The notes under the pieces are model-generated. The model worked only from the letters and a program-made list of their open reading frames with translations, did not search any database and was not told the origin of the DNA. A stretch of 64,000 nucleotides of DNA from Exiguobacterium sp. J17977 (GTDB lineage Bacteria > Bacillota > Bacilli > Exiguobacteriales > Exiguobacteriaceae), in assembly GCF_018616375.1 (NCBI RefSeq), contig NZ_JAEQBB010000006.1:124001-188000 (forward strand), given 5' to 3'. The translations under genes and the position numbers were made by a program. Numbering within the stretch: the first letter of the stretch is position 1; each line of letters starts with the position of its first letter. Positions 54,316-63,374 of this stretch are shown here, piece after piece.

Positions 54316-56040
54316 ATGAAACTGATTAAACAATTGGATTGGTTTATTAAAAGACAGAAGCGGACGTATATTTTCGCCATCATCTTGTTGATTATCACTG
54401 GGATCGTCGATATGCTCCCGCCGTGGATTATCGGGCAGGCGATTGATGCGATCCGCGAAGGCAGCTTGACGACAGAACGACTCGTCCTCATCGTCGGGTC
54501 ACTGCTCAGCATCATGGTTTTATCGTACGTCCTCTCGTATGTATGGATTGCCCGCCTGTTTGGGACAGCATTCCTGCTCGAGAAAAAATTACGGGCCCGT
54601 TTCTTTGGCCACTTGCTCCGGCAAACACCGCGCTTCTATCAACAGCACCGCACCGGAGATTTGATGGCGCTCGCGACGAACGATTTGAAAGCGGTCGAAC
54701 GGACGGCCGGGTTCGGTGTGATGACGCTCGTCGACTCGTTCAATATGACGCTCATCGCTCTCACCATCATGGGCGTGTTCATCGATTGGAAGTTGACGCT
54801 CGCGGCACTCCTGCCGATGCCGCTCCTCGCCTGGTCAATGAATAAGCTTGGCCGCCAAATCCATGCCCGCTTCACAGCGGCGCAGGATGCGTTTGGCGTG
54901 ATGAACGACCAAGTCGTCGAATCGATTTCAGGCCTTCGGGTCGTCCGCTCGTTTGTTCAAGAAGATGCGGACACGAAAAAGTTCGATACGATCACCGACG
55001 ACGTCATGGCCAAAAACATGCACGTCGCCAAAATCGACGTCTTGTTTGAACCGGTCATTAAACTGCTCGTCGGCTTGAGTTATTTGATCGGGTTGTCGTT
55101 CGGCACGTATCTCGTGTTCACGAACGATATCACGCTCGGTCAGCTCGTCTCGTTTAACATCTATCTTGGGATGCTCATTTGGCCGATGTACGCGTTCGGA
55201 GAACTGATTAACGTCGTGCAACGGGGAACGGCTAGCCTCGAACGAATCGAAGCGACGATGAACGAGACACCGGACGTGGTCTCGACCGGCACGGTCGAAG
55301 TCGACGTCCCGGAGAAAATCACGTTCAAATCCTTGTCGTTCCAATATCCAGGAGCAACTCGTGCCTCACTCGAAGACATCGTCTTGCACGTGTCGCGTGG
55401 CGAGACGATTGGGGTGGTCGGACCGACCGGGGCCGGCAAGACGACGCTGTTGCGTCAATTGCTCCGGGAGTATCCGATTGACGACTCGTTACTCGTCAAT
55501 GGTGTCCCAATTCACGACATCAAACTCGAGACGGTCCGCGGTTGGAGCGGTTACGTCTCGCAGGAACATTTACTGTTCTCGAAGACGGTCCGCGACAACA
55601 TCTTGTTCGGCTCAAACGAAGCGACGGAACAAGACCTCGAGACGGCCATCCGGCTCGCGGCGTTCGACACTGATATCGAACATTTGGAGAACGGTCTCGA
55701 CACGGTCGTCGGGGAACAAGGGGTTATGCTCTCGGGCGGTCAGAAACAACGGCTCTCGATTGCCCGCGCCCTCTTGAAAAATCCAGAGATCCTCTTGCTC
55801 GACGATTCGCTTTCAGCGGTCGACGCCAAGACGGAAGCGCGCATCATCGACTCGGTCCGGACGAGCCGGGCTGAACAGACGACGTTTATCGTCGCGCACC
55901 GCCTGTCCGCTGTCGCTCACGCCGACCAGATTCTTGTGTTACAAGACGGTCGTGTGACGGAGCGGGGCACGCATGACCAACTGATGGAACGACACGGTTG
56001 GTATTATGAACAATACGTTCGACAAGGAGAGTCGGAGTAA
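54316..56040 (+). CDS. ABC exporter half-transporter 1 (BmrC/YheI-like)
   Basis: 574 residues. Six-helix exporter membrane domain (about 15-300) is fused to a nucleotide-binding domain with Walker A GPTGAGKTT, signature LSGGQKQR and Walker B LLLDDSLSAVD. The usual Glu after Walker B is Asp (LLDD), a change that marks the degenerate site of heterodimeric exporters such as BmrCD and TM287/288. AAAGGGGG precedes the ATG at 54316. It is followed by the second half-transporter at 22 bases. Confidence 0.88.
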   Translation: MKLIKQLDWFIKRQKRTYIFAIILLIITGIVDMLPPWIIGQAIDAIREGSLTTERLVLIVGSLLSIMVLSYVLSYVWIARLFGTAFLLEKKLRARFFGHLLRQTPRFYQQHRTGDLMALATNDLKAVERTAGFGVMTLVDSFNMTLIALTIMGVFIDWKLTLAALLPMPLLAWSMNKLGRQIHARFTAAQDAFGVMNDQVVESISGLRVVRSFVQEDADTKKFDTITDDVMAKNMHVAKIDVLFEPVIKLLVGLSYLIGLSFGTYLVFTNDITLGQLVSFNIYLGMLIWPMYAFGELINVVQRGTASLERIEATMNETPDVVSTGTVEVDVPEKITFKSLSFQYPGATRASLEDIVLHVSRGETIGVVGPTGAGKTTLLRQLLREYPIDDSLLVNGVPIHDIKLETVRGWSGYVSQEHLLFSKTVRDNILFGSNEATEQDLETAIRLAAFDTDIEHLENGLDTVVGEQGVMLSGGQKQRLSIARALLKNPEILLLDDSLSAVDAKTEARIIDSVRTSRAEQTTFIVAHRLSAVAHADQILVLQDGRVTERGTHDQLMERHGWYYEQYVRQGESE

Positions 56041-56062
56041 TCCGGGAAAGGGGGAATCTCTC

Positions 56063-58108
56063 ATGATCGATCAATATGAATTAGATCCAGTCCGCAGGAA
56101 AAAAACGATCCGTTCACTCATTGGCTATGCCAAACAAGTGAGACGTTCGATTTTCCTCGGATTGACGTTACTGTTTTTAGCGGTCGGCGCTGAACTGGCC
56201 GGACCGTATATCGCCAAAATCATCATCGACGACCACATCGTCGCCATCGAGCGGGATTGGGTACAAGTCGAGTCAGGCGGAAGTGTCGCTTTTGACGGCA
56301 ACGCCTATGAAAAAGAGACGAGGCTTGACGGCGAGACGGTCGTCCGTCCCGTCTCCATCGTGCAGACGACCGACGGCTACTATCTCGTCCCTGACGCCGT
56401 CATGAGCGGTGGCGTCCGTGAGGTCGAAGATGGTGTCCTCACCATCACACGAAGCGAAGAGACGGCGACGTATGACAACATCGCGCCGCTCTCATCGACC
56501 GACGTGTTCCGTTTTTACGAGACAGATTTACGGGCCGTACTGTTGCTATCTGGTTTGTATGTCGTCTTGCTTCTTATCGCGGCAGGGTTGAACTGGGGGC
56601 AACAGATGCTTCTCCAACGTTCGGCCCATAATATCGTCAAGACGATGCGGCTCGACGTCATGCGGCATTTGCAGACGATTCCGGTTCGCTACTTTGACCA
56701 GACGCCGATTGGGAAAATCGTCAGCCGGGTCACGAACGACACCGAGACGATTCGCGACCTATATTTGGGCGTGCTCGCACGCGTCTTCCAAAGCGTCGTC
56801 ATGATGATTGGAGTCTTGATTGCCATGTTCTTCTTGGACGTGCGCCTCGGTCTCGTCTCGCTCATCATCATTCCGGTCGTCATCGTTTGGATTAAATTGT
56901 TCCAACGCTTGTCGACCCGAAACAACTTCCGTGTCCGTGCCCTCGTCGCCGATATGAACGCCCAATTGAATGAGAGCATCCAAACGATGCCGATCATTCA
57001 GTCGTATGTCAAAGAAGATCTCGTCTATGACGAATTCAACGAGAAAAACAGCGACAACTTCCAAACAAGACGGAAGCTGCTCAAATTGGATGCGCTCATG
57101 TCGCACAACTTGGTCAACTTCTTCCGCAACATGGCACTTGCCTTACTCATTTGGGTCGTCGGTGCGCAGACGCTCGGCACGGGCAGCGTGCTGACGCTCG
57201 GGATTTTGTACGCCTATATCGATTACGTGTCACGAATTTTCGAGCCGGTGACGCAAATCATGAACCAGTTGTCTCCGCTCCAACAGGCGCTCGTCTCGGC
57301 AGACCGGATGTTCCAGTTGCTTGACGAGAAAGGGGAAAACGTGTCGGCGGAACGCATCGCACGCTTTAAAGGTGAGGTCGTGTTCGACGACGTGTCGTTC
57401 AGCTATGAAGCCGGGAAGCCGGTGCTCCAACACATCGATATCCATGCGGCGCCAGGTGAGACGGTGGCGCTCGTCGGACATACCGGTAGCGGCAAGAGTT
57501 CGATTATGAACTTGCTCATGCGCTTCTATGACCCGTCAGAAGGAACGCTCAACATTGACGGCATGGACGTGACGAAATTACCGACCCAAGCGGTCCGGGC
57601 CCATCTCGGTATCGTGCTTCAAGACCCGTTCTTGTTCACGGGATCGATTCGGACGAACGTGACGCTTGGCGACGAGACGATCTCGGACGACCGCGTATGG
57701 CGCGCATTGACGGCGGTCGGAGCCGATCGTTTCGTTAAACAGTTGCCACACGGGCTAGACGAGCCGGTCATCGAACGCGGCGCATCACTCTCGAGCGGAG
57801 AGCGCCAGTTGATCAGCTTCGCCCGTGCCCTCGTTTTCGACCCGGCCATCCTCGTCTTAGACGAAGCGACGGCGAGCGTCGATTCAGAGACGGAAGCGCT
57901 CATCCAAGAAGCGCTCAAGACGCTCACGTACGGCCGGACGACGTTCGTCATCGCGCACCGTCTCTCGACGATTCGGGAAGCGGACCAAATCCTCGTCCTC
58001 GACCACGGTCACATCATCGAGCGGGGCAACCATCAGTCGCTTATCGCCGCAGGCGGCGTCTACGCCCGGATGCATGAGCTGCAAAGTAAACAACAAGCCA
58101 TCAGTTGA
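56063..58108 (+). CDS. ABC exporter half-transporter 2 (BmrD/YheH-like)
   Basis: 681 residues. The first helices are separated by a large extracellular insertion of about 100 residues (about 60-160), as in BmrD/YheH. Walker A GHTGSGKSS, signature LSSGERQL and Walker B LVLDEATASVD with an intact catalytic Glu follow, so this is the functional partner for the degenerate first subunit. The heterodimer should export drugs or amphiphilic compounds. AAAGGGGGAA precedes the ATG at 56063. Confidence 0.9.
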   Translation: MIDQYELDPVRRKKTIRSLIGYAKQVRRSIFLGLTLLFLAVGAELAGPYIAKIIIDDHIVAIERDWVQVESGGSVAFDGNAYEKETRLDGETVVRPVSIVQTTDGYYLVPDAVMSGGVREVEDGVLTITRSEETATYDNIAPLSSTDVFRFYETDLRAVLLLSGLYVVLLLIAAGLNWGQQMLLQRSAHNIVKTMRLDVMRHLQTIPVRYFDQTPIGKIVSRVTNDTETIRDLYLGVLARVFQSVVMMIGVLIAMFFLDVRLGLVSLIIIPVVIVWIKLFQRLSTRNNFRVRALVADMNAQLNESIQTMPIIQSYVKEDLVYDEFNEKNSDNFQTRRKLLKLDALMSHNLVNFFRNMALALLIWVVGAQTLGTGSVLTLGILYAYIDYVSRIFEPVTQIMNQLSPLQQALVSADRMFQLLDEKGENVSAERIARFKGEVVFDDVSFSYEAGKPVLQHIDIHAAPGETVALVGHTGSGKSSIMNLLMRFYDPSEGTLNIDGMDVTKLPTQAVRAHLGIVLQDPFLFTGSIRTNVTLGDETISDDRVWRALTAVGADRFVKQLPHGLDEPVIERGASLSSGERQLISFARALVFDPAILVLDEATASVDSETEALIQEALKTLTYGRTTFVIAHRLSTIREADQILVLDHGHIIERGNHQSLIAAGGVYARMHELQSKQQAIS

Positions 58109-58117
58109 GGAGGTCTT

Positions 58118-59296
58118 ATGGAGATTATCGGAAAGCATAACCGGGCCAAAGTATTCAATGAACGGATTGACGATATGACGCGGGCCCAAATCCAGACGCT
58201 CGTCGACCAACCGTTCACGCAAGGTGCCTCGATTCGAATCATGCCGGACATGCATGCCGGCAAAGGGTCGGTCGTCGGGACGACGATGACGATTCACGAC
58301 AAGGTCGTGCCGAATCTCGTCGGTGTCGACCTCGGGTGCGGCATGCTCTGTACGGAAATCAAGGTGAAGCGCATCGACTTTCAACGGCTCGACGACGTCA
58401 TCCGTCAATATGTACCGAGCGGGATGAACATCCGGGATGCGGCACACCCGTACGCCTCAGAACTTCCGCTCGAGGACGTGCGGGCGCCCTATAAACTGGA
58501 CCGGGCCCTGCGCTCGGTCGGCACGCTCGGCTCGGGCAATCACTTCATCGAAGTGAACCGCGACGAAGCTGGACGCACGTTTCTCGTCATCCATTCCGGT
58601 TCGCGCCACCTCGGTGTCCAAATCGCCGACCATTATCAACAGTTGGCGGTCGAGCACATGATGAAGACGGCTGACATTCGAGACGAGATTGAACGGATGA
58701 AGGCAACGGGACGAGAGCGGGATATCGCGGCCTATCTTGAGACGGAGCGCGAGGCACGGAAACATGTCCGCGACCTCGCCTACGTCGAAGGGGAAGCGAT
58801 GGAAGATTATATGCACGACGTGCGTATCGCCCAGCAATATGCGGCCGCCAACCGTCTTGCCATGACCGACGTCATCGTCGAGGCGATGAATTGGAACGTC
58901 GTCGATCAATTCGATACGGTCCACAATTACATCGACCACGACGCGATGATGCTTCGAAAAGGGGCCATCTCGGCGCGGGACGGAGAGCGGGTCATCATTC
59001 CGATGAACATGCGCGACGGCTCGCTCATCTGTACCGGCAAGGGGAACCCGGACTGGAACTTCTCAGGACCACACGGTGCCGGTCGCGTCATGTCACGCTC
59101 GGCCGCGCGAAAACGCGTCGACTTCAACGAATTTAAAAAGTCGATGGCAGATGTCTGGTCAACTTCTGTCCGACCGTCGACAATCGATGAATCACCGTTC
59201 GTCTATAAGTCGATGAAAGAGATTGTCCGTTATATCGAGCCGGCCGTCACCATCAATCAAATCATCAAACCGCTCTACAACTTCAAGGCGAACTGA
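58118..59296 (+). CDS. rtcB: RtcB-type RNA ligase
   Basis: 392 residues. RtcB joins RNA 2',3'-cyclic phosphate (or 3'-phosphate) ends to 5'-OH ends with GTP and Mn2+. Metal and active-site segments are IMPDMHAGKG, GVDLGCGM (Asp, Cys), LGSGNHFIE (Asn, His), IHSGSRHLG (His) and GPHGAGRVMSR with the His that takes GMP. It is shorter than E. coli RtcB (about 408), as in many bacteria. GAGGAGG precedes the ATG, nine bases after the exporter gene, so they share a transcript. B. subtilis itself lacks RtcB. Confidence 0.93.
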   Translation: MEIIGKHNRAKVFNERIDDMTRAQIQTLVDQPFTQGASIRIMPDMHAGKGSVVGTTMTIHDKVVPNLVGVDLGCGMLCTEIKVKRIDFQRLDDVIRQYVPSGMNIRDAAHPYASELPLEDVRAPYKLDRALRSVGTLGSGNHFIEVNRDEAGRTFLVIHSGSRHLGVQIADHYQQLAVEHMMKTADIRDEIERMKATGRERDIAAYLETEREARKHVRDLAYVEGEAMEDYMHDVRIAQQYAAANRLAMTDVIVEAMNWNVVDQFDTVHNYIDHDAMMLRKGAISARDGERVIIPMNMRDGSLICTGKGNPDWNFSGPHGAGRVMSRSAARKRVDFNEFKKSMADVWSTSVRPSTIDESPFVYKSMKEIVRYIEPAVTINQIIKPLYNFKAN

Positions 59297-59320
59297 ACAT
59301 CGTTTCAGTTTCGCCTTTTT
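59285..59320 (+). terminator. Terminator after rtcB
   Basis: AAGGCGAACTGAA pairs with TTTCAGTTTCGCCTT (one bulged base), followed by a T-run. Confidence 0.8.
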
Positions 59321-59364
59321 CTTTTCCACGAAAAATCTGATACGCTACAAGAGAGGTGAGCGAA

Positions 59365-59679
59365 ATGGAAAAACGATTGAGTGATTTATCGAAATATGAG
59401 CTTGAACAAGAGATTCGAGCGCTCCACGAACGGAAGCGGAAAGCTGAACAGATGGGCATGGTCAGTGAAATCGAGGTCGTCTTGCGACGGATCGCGATTG
59501 CCGAGAGCTATTTGATTGACCCGAAATCGTTCAAGCCGGGAACGACGTATATCGTCAACTATAACGAGCGCCCGTTCCGTTTGAAATTCGTGAACGGCGT
59601 CATGGGCTGGGGGACGTTCGAAGGCGAGACGGCTGAACACGCGATTCCGCTCTCGGAGCTGTCGGAGGTGAAAGCATGA
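59365..59679 (+). CDS. yfhH: YfhH-family protein (DUF1811)
   Basis: 104 residues. N-terminal helical MEKRLSDLSKYELEQEI and C-terminal strand-rich PGTTYIVNYNERPF..FVNGVMGWG match YfhH of B. subtilis. The role is unknown. GAGGTG precedes the ATG at 59365; a GTG at 59356 adds three residues. It is the next gene after recX in B. subtilis. Confidence 0.85.
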   Translation: MEKRLSDLSKYELEQEIRALHERKRKAEQMGMVSEIEVVLRRIAIAESYLIDPKSFKPGTTYIVNYNERPFRLKFVNGVMGWGTFEGETAEHAIPLSELSEVKA

Positions 59680-59945
59680 ACCGGACCGAACAATACGAGC
59701 GTTTGGCCGAAATCTTGAAACAGAAGAACGATGTCTTGAGCGAGCTCGAGGCGTTGACGTGGGTCGAAGTGCTGTGGGAGGATTTTGAGACGACGCTCGC
59801 CCGTGCCGGCGAACCGTATCCTGGGGAAGCAAAATCATTCCAATACGTCGTTCAACAGATCGATGCATACGGACCCCAGCTCCATCTGTTCCAAACGAAA
59901 AATGAGAAGTTCAAACATTTGATGTCCCAGCGCGACATCCATTAA
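59676..59945 (+). CDS. yfhJ: WVELL-family protein (YfhJ-like)
   Basis: An 89-residue soluble helical protein with the family mark LTWVEVLWEDFETT (residues 27-40) and AKSFQYVVQQIDAYGPQLHLF. YfhJ of B. subtilis lies close to yfhH. Stop and start overlap by 4 bp with yfhH. The role is unknown. Confidence 0.8.
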   Translation: MNRTEQYERLAEILKQKNDVLSELEALTWVEVLWEDFETTLARAGEPYPGEAKSFQYVVQQIDAYGPQLHLFQTKNEKFKHLMSQRDIH

Positions 59946-59974
59946 AACCACGCCGCAATCGGCGTGGTTTTTTT
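59945..59974 (+). terminator. Terminator after yfhJ
   Basis: AAACCACGCCG and CGGCGTGGTTT with a 4-base loop and seven Ts. Confidence 0.93.
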
Positions 59975-59976
59975 AC

Positions 59977-60077
59977 TTGCAAACGACCCTCAATCCGTTA
60001 TAATAAAGGTCGCTATTAGTTTGCTTTGTAGTTAAGTATTTATAAACTTTCTTTAGTTGAAATCATCTTTCACTAAA
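59977..60077 (+). promoter_or_regulatory. Promoter and putative operator of the pot operon
   Basis: TTGCAA (59977-59982) and TATAAT (59999-60004), 16-bp spacer. An inverted repeat at 60052-60077 (TTTAGT-T-GAAA, TCATC, TTTC-ACTAAA) lies in the leader, a likely site for the XRE-cupin regulator. Confidence 0.65.
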
Positions 60078-60109
60078 CTTGATTCAAAGCCGAAAGGGGG
60101 GATTGTGAC

Positions 60110-60649
60110 TTGGAAGTCGGTCAAAAAATCAAGCGGCTCCGCGTCAAGAAAGGGTTGACGCAAGAAGAGTTGGCCGAGCGCACGGATTTGAGTAAAGGCT
60201 ATATCTCTCAAATCGAGCGTGATTTGAGTTCACCTTCGCTTGAGACGCTATTCGACTTGTTGGAAGTGCTCGGTTGCTCGCCGAAAGAGTTCTTCGATGA
60301 AGAGATGTTTCAAAAAGTGAGCTATACCGCAGACGACCGGACCGTGTATAACGATGAGGATCGGAAATACAGGACCGAATGGCTCATCCCGGAATCGAAC
60401 GAAAAAGAGATGGAGCCGATTTTGCTGACGTTCTCCAAACATGGGGAATTCAAGCGTTACGAGCCTTCCCGTTCCGAGACGTTCGTCTACGTCCTGTCAG
60501 GTCGGATCGCCCTCAAGCTAGGCCATCACACGTACTTCGCCAAAGCCGGAGAAACGTTATATTATGTCGCCTCCGATTCCCATCAACTCGTCAACGATTA
60601 TGATGGCGAGAGTGAATGTTTAATCGTCGCGACCCATTCATATTTATAA
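60110..60649 (+). CDS. XRE-cupin transcriptional regulator of polyamine uptake
   Basis: 179 residues. An N-terminal helix-turn-helix (about 6-60, [32 protein letters not shown] in two parts) is followed by a C-terminal cupin (about 105-175, [31 protein letters not shown]). This is the PuuR-like layout. It is encoded directly before potABCD, so it probably senses polyamines and controls the operon. AAAGGGGGG precedes the TTG start. Confidence 0.88.
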   Translation: MEVGQKIKRLRVKKGLTQEELAERTDLSKGYISQIERDLSSPSLETLFDLLEVLGCSPKEFFDEEMFQKVSYTADDRTVYNDEDRKYRTEWLIPESNEKEMEPILLTFSKHGEFKRYEPSRSETFVYVLSGRIALKLGHHTYFAKAGETLYYVASDSHQLVNDYDGESECLIVATHSYL

Positions 60650-60662
60650 GGGAGGAACTGAA

Positions 60663-61769
60663 ATGAACCTAGAAACGATTATTCGCTTTGACAACGTGTC
60701 GAAGCGTTACGATGACACCGTCGTCTTAGAAAACATCAGCTTCGAGATTGAGAAAGGGAAGTTCTATACGTTGCTCGGGCCGTCTGGATGTGGGAAGACG
60801 ACGATTTTACGTTTGATTGCCGGTTTCACGGACGCATCTGCGGGCGATATCGAGTTCAACGGGAAACGCATCAACGACGTCCCAGCGAACAAACGTCAAG
60901 TGAACACCGTGTTCCAAGACTATGCGCTCTTCCCGCACTTGAACGTGTTCGAGAACGTGGCGTTCGGTCTGCGAATCAAGAAGATGAAAGAAGCGGACGT
61001 GAAGACGAAAGTCGAACAGGCGCTCAAATTCGTCAACTTGAAAGGGTACGAGTCACGTGAAATCGATGAGATGTCAGGCGGTCAGCGCCAACGTGTCGCC
61101 ATCGCCCGTGCCATCGTCAACGAACCGGAAGTCATCTTGCTCGATGAACCGCTCTCGGCGCTCGATTTGAAACTCCGGACCGAGATGCAATATGAGCTTC
61201 GTGAATTGCAACAGCGTCTCGGCATCACGTTCATCTTCGTCACGCACGACCAAGAAGAAGCGCTCGCGATGTCAGATGAGATTTTCGTCATGAACAACGG
61301 GAAGATCGTCCAGAGCGGGACACCGACCGATATTTACGACGAGCCAATCAACCGCTTCGTCGCCGATTTCATCGGGGAATCGAATATCGTCCCAGGCGTC
61401 ATGCCAGAGGACAACGTCGTCACGTTCGCTGGGAAGACGTTCGATTGTGTCGACCAAGGGTTCGACCGCAACGAGAAAGTCGAAGTCATCATCCGTCCGG
61501 AAGATTTGGAGATGACGTCGGTCGAATCGGCGAAACTTGTCGTCGACGTCGACTCGCAACTGTTCCGCGGCGTCCACTATGAGATTTGCTGCTATGACCA
61601 AGAAGGCAACGAATGGCTCGTCCATTCGACGAAAAAATCGGTCGTCGGTTCGAAAATCGGCCTCACGTTCGATGATGAGGCGATTCACGTCATGCGCTTA
61701 GGAGAGACGGAGGAAGAGTTCGACCGTCGTCTCGAGTCCTATGAGGAGGTCGCTCATGAATCAAACTAG
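60663..61769 (+). CDS. potA: Spermidine/putrescine ABC transporter ATP-binding protein
   Basis: 368 residues. Walker [10 protein letters not shown] (39-47), signature MSGGQRQR, Walker [11 protein letters not shown] and TOBE-type C-terminal domain (about 270-360). GGGAGG precedes the ATG. It overlaps the start of potB by 14 bases and energises polyamine import with PotB, PotC and PotD. Confidence 0.93.
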   Translation: MNLETIIRFDNVSKRYDDTVVLENISFEIEKGKFYTLLGPSGCGKTTILRLIAGFTDASAGDIEFNGKRINDVPANKRQVNTVFQDYALFPHLNVFENVAFGLRIKKMKEADVKTKVEQALKFVNLKGYESREIDEMSGGQRQRVAIARAIVNEPEVILLDEPLSALDLKLRTEMQYELRELQQRLGITFIFVTHDQEEALAMSDEIFVMNNGKIVQSGTPTDIYDEPINRFVADFIGESNIVPGVMPEDNVVTFAGKTFDCVDQGFDRNEKVEVIIRPEDLEMTSVESAKLVVDVDSQLFRGVHYEICCYDQEGNEWLVHSTKKSVVGSKIGLTFDDEAIHVMRLGETEEEFDRRLESYEEVAHESN

Positions 61770-62577
61770 TCAAACCGCGAAGACGGTCTATTTGACGACC
61801 TACTGGTTATGGATCGCGCTGTTCGTCATCGCGCCGCTCCTGCTCGTCGTCTACTACTCGTTTTTTGATATCGAAGGGAACTTGAGTTTAGAGAACTATC
61901 AGATGTTCTTCACGTCGACGTATTTGACGATGACGTTATCTTCCTTCTGGTATGCATTCCTCATCACGTTCTTCTCGCTCTTGATCGGGTATCCGACCGC
62001 CTATTTATTGACGAAGACGAAGCATAAGCAACTTTGGCTTTTGCTCATCATCTTGCCATCATGGATCAACTTATTGCTCAAAGCCTATGCGTTTCTAGGT
62101 ATCTTCGGAACGTACGGCATCACGAACCAGTTTTTAGAGGCGATCGGCATCGGGACGCAACAGATTTTGTTCACGGACTTCAGTTTCGTGTTCGTGTCGG
62201 TGTACATCTTCATCCCGTTCATGATTTTGCCGATTTATAACGCCATCGAGAAACTGCCGCCGTCGCTCGTCTATGCGTCGCGCGATCTCGGGGCCTCGAA
62301 CTGGACGACGTTCCGCCGGGTCATCTTCCCGCTCACGCTCGACGGTGTGAAGTCAGGGATTCAAATCGTCTTCATCCCGGCGTTGTCGCTCTTCATGATC
62401 ACTCGACTGATTGCGGGGAACCGCGTCATCACGCTCGGTACGGCGATTGAACAACAATTTCTCGTCACGCAAAACTGGGGCATGGGCTCGACGATTGCCG
62501 TGTTCTTAATTTTGGCGATGGTCCTCGTCATGGTCATCACGCGTGACTGGGGCGCGAAAGGAGCGGTGCGTCGATGA
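61756..62577 (+). CDS. potB: Polyamine ABC transporter permease PotB
   Basis: 273 residues with six helices. EAA loop variant [30 protein letters not shown] (about 175-205) is the binding-protein-dependent permease mark. GAGGAGG precedes the ATG at 61756; the frame opens 5 codons earlier without a site. Confidence 0.92.
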   Translation: MNQTSQTAKTVYLTTYWLWIALFVIAPLLLVVYYSFFDIEGNLSLENYQMFFTSTYLTMTLSSFWYAFLITFFSLLIGYPTAYLLTKTKHKQLWLLLIILPSWINLLLKAYAFLGIFGTYGITNQFLEAIGIGTQQILFTDFSFVFVSVYIFIPFMILPIYNAIEKLPPSLVYASRDLGASNWTTFRRVIFPLTLDGVKSGIQIVFIPALSLFMITRLIAGNRVITLGTAIEQQFLVTQNWGMGSTIAVFLILAMVLVMVITRDWGAKGAVRR

Positions 62578-63374
62578 AACCGAAAAAATTTAAATTAGCC
62601 AACCTGTATTTGATGGCGGTGTTCTTCATCCTCTATGCACCGATCCTCTATTTGGTCGTCTACTCGTTCAACAGCGGCGGGACGATGAGTAATTTTGAAG
62701 GCTTCACGCTCGACTGGTACAAGTCGCTCTTTACCGACACGCGTCTCCTCGTCATCGTCTTGAACACGATTGTCATTGCCTTGCTCTCGGCGACGATTTC
62801 GACCGTGCTCGGCGTCATCGGGGCGCTCGCCATCTATACGGCGCGACAACGCTTCACGAAGACGTCGCTCTTGTCGCTCAACAACGTGTTGATTGTCAGC
62901 CCGGACGTCATCATCGGGGCGTCGTTCCTCATCTTGTTCACGATGCTCGGGATTCAGCTCGGCTTTTATTCGGTGCTATTAGCGCACATCGCCTTCTCGG
63001 TACCGATTGTCGTCATCTTGGTGTTGCCGAAGCTACAAGAGATGAGCCCGACGCTCATCGATGCGTCGCGTGACCTCGGGGCAAGCACGTGGGACGTCTT
63101 GACGAAAGTCATCTTGCCGTATATCACACCAGGTATCTTTGCCGGGTTCTTCACGGCACTCACGTATTCACTCGATGACTTTGCCGTCACGTTCTTCGTG
63201 ACCGGCAACGGCTTTACGACACTTGCCGTTGAAGTCTACTCACGGGCCCGTCAAGGCATCTCGCTCGAGATTAACGCCTTGTCAGCCATCCTATTCTTGT
63301 TCACACTCATCCTCGTCCTTGGGTATTACGTGCTCGCCCAACGCGGTGGTAAAGCGAAGGAGGTAAGACGATGA
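62574..63374 (+). CDS. potC: Polyamine ABC transporter permease PotC
   Basis: 266 residues with six helices. EAA loop [27 protein letters not shown]. It overlaps potB and potD by 4 bp and completes the membrane part of the importer. Ends in a basic tail. Confidence 0.92.
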   Translation: MKPKKFKLANLYLMAVFFILYAPILYLVVYSFNSGGTMSNFEGFTLDWYKSLFTDTRLLVIVLNTIVIALLSATISTVLGVIGALAIYTARQRFTKTSLLSLNNVLIVSPDVIIGASFLILFTMLGIQLGFYSVLLAHIAFSVPIVVILVLPKLQEMSPTLIDASRDLGASTWDVLTKVILPYITPGIFAGFFTALTYSLDDFAVTFFVTGNGFTTLAVEVYSRARQGISLEINALSAILFLFTLILVLGYYVLAQRGGKAKEVRR

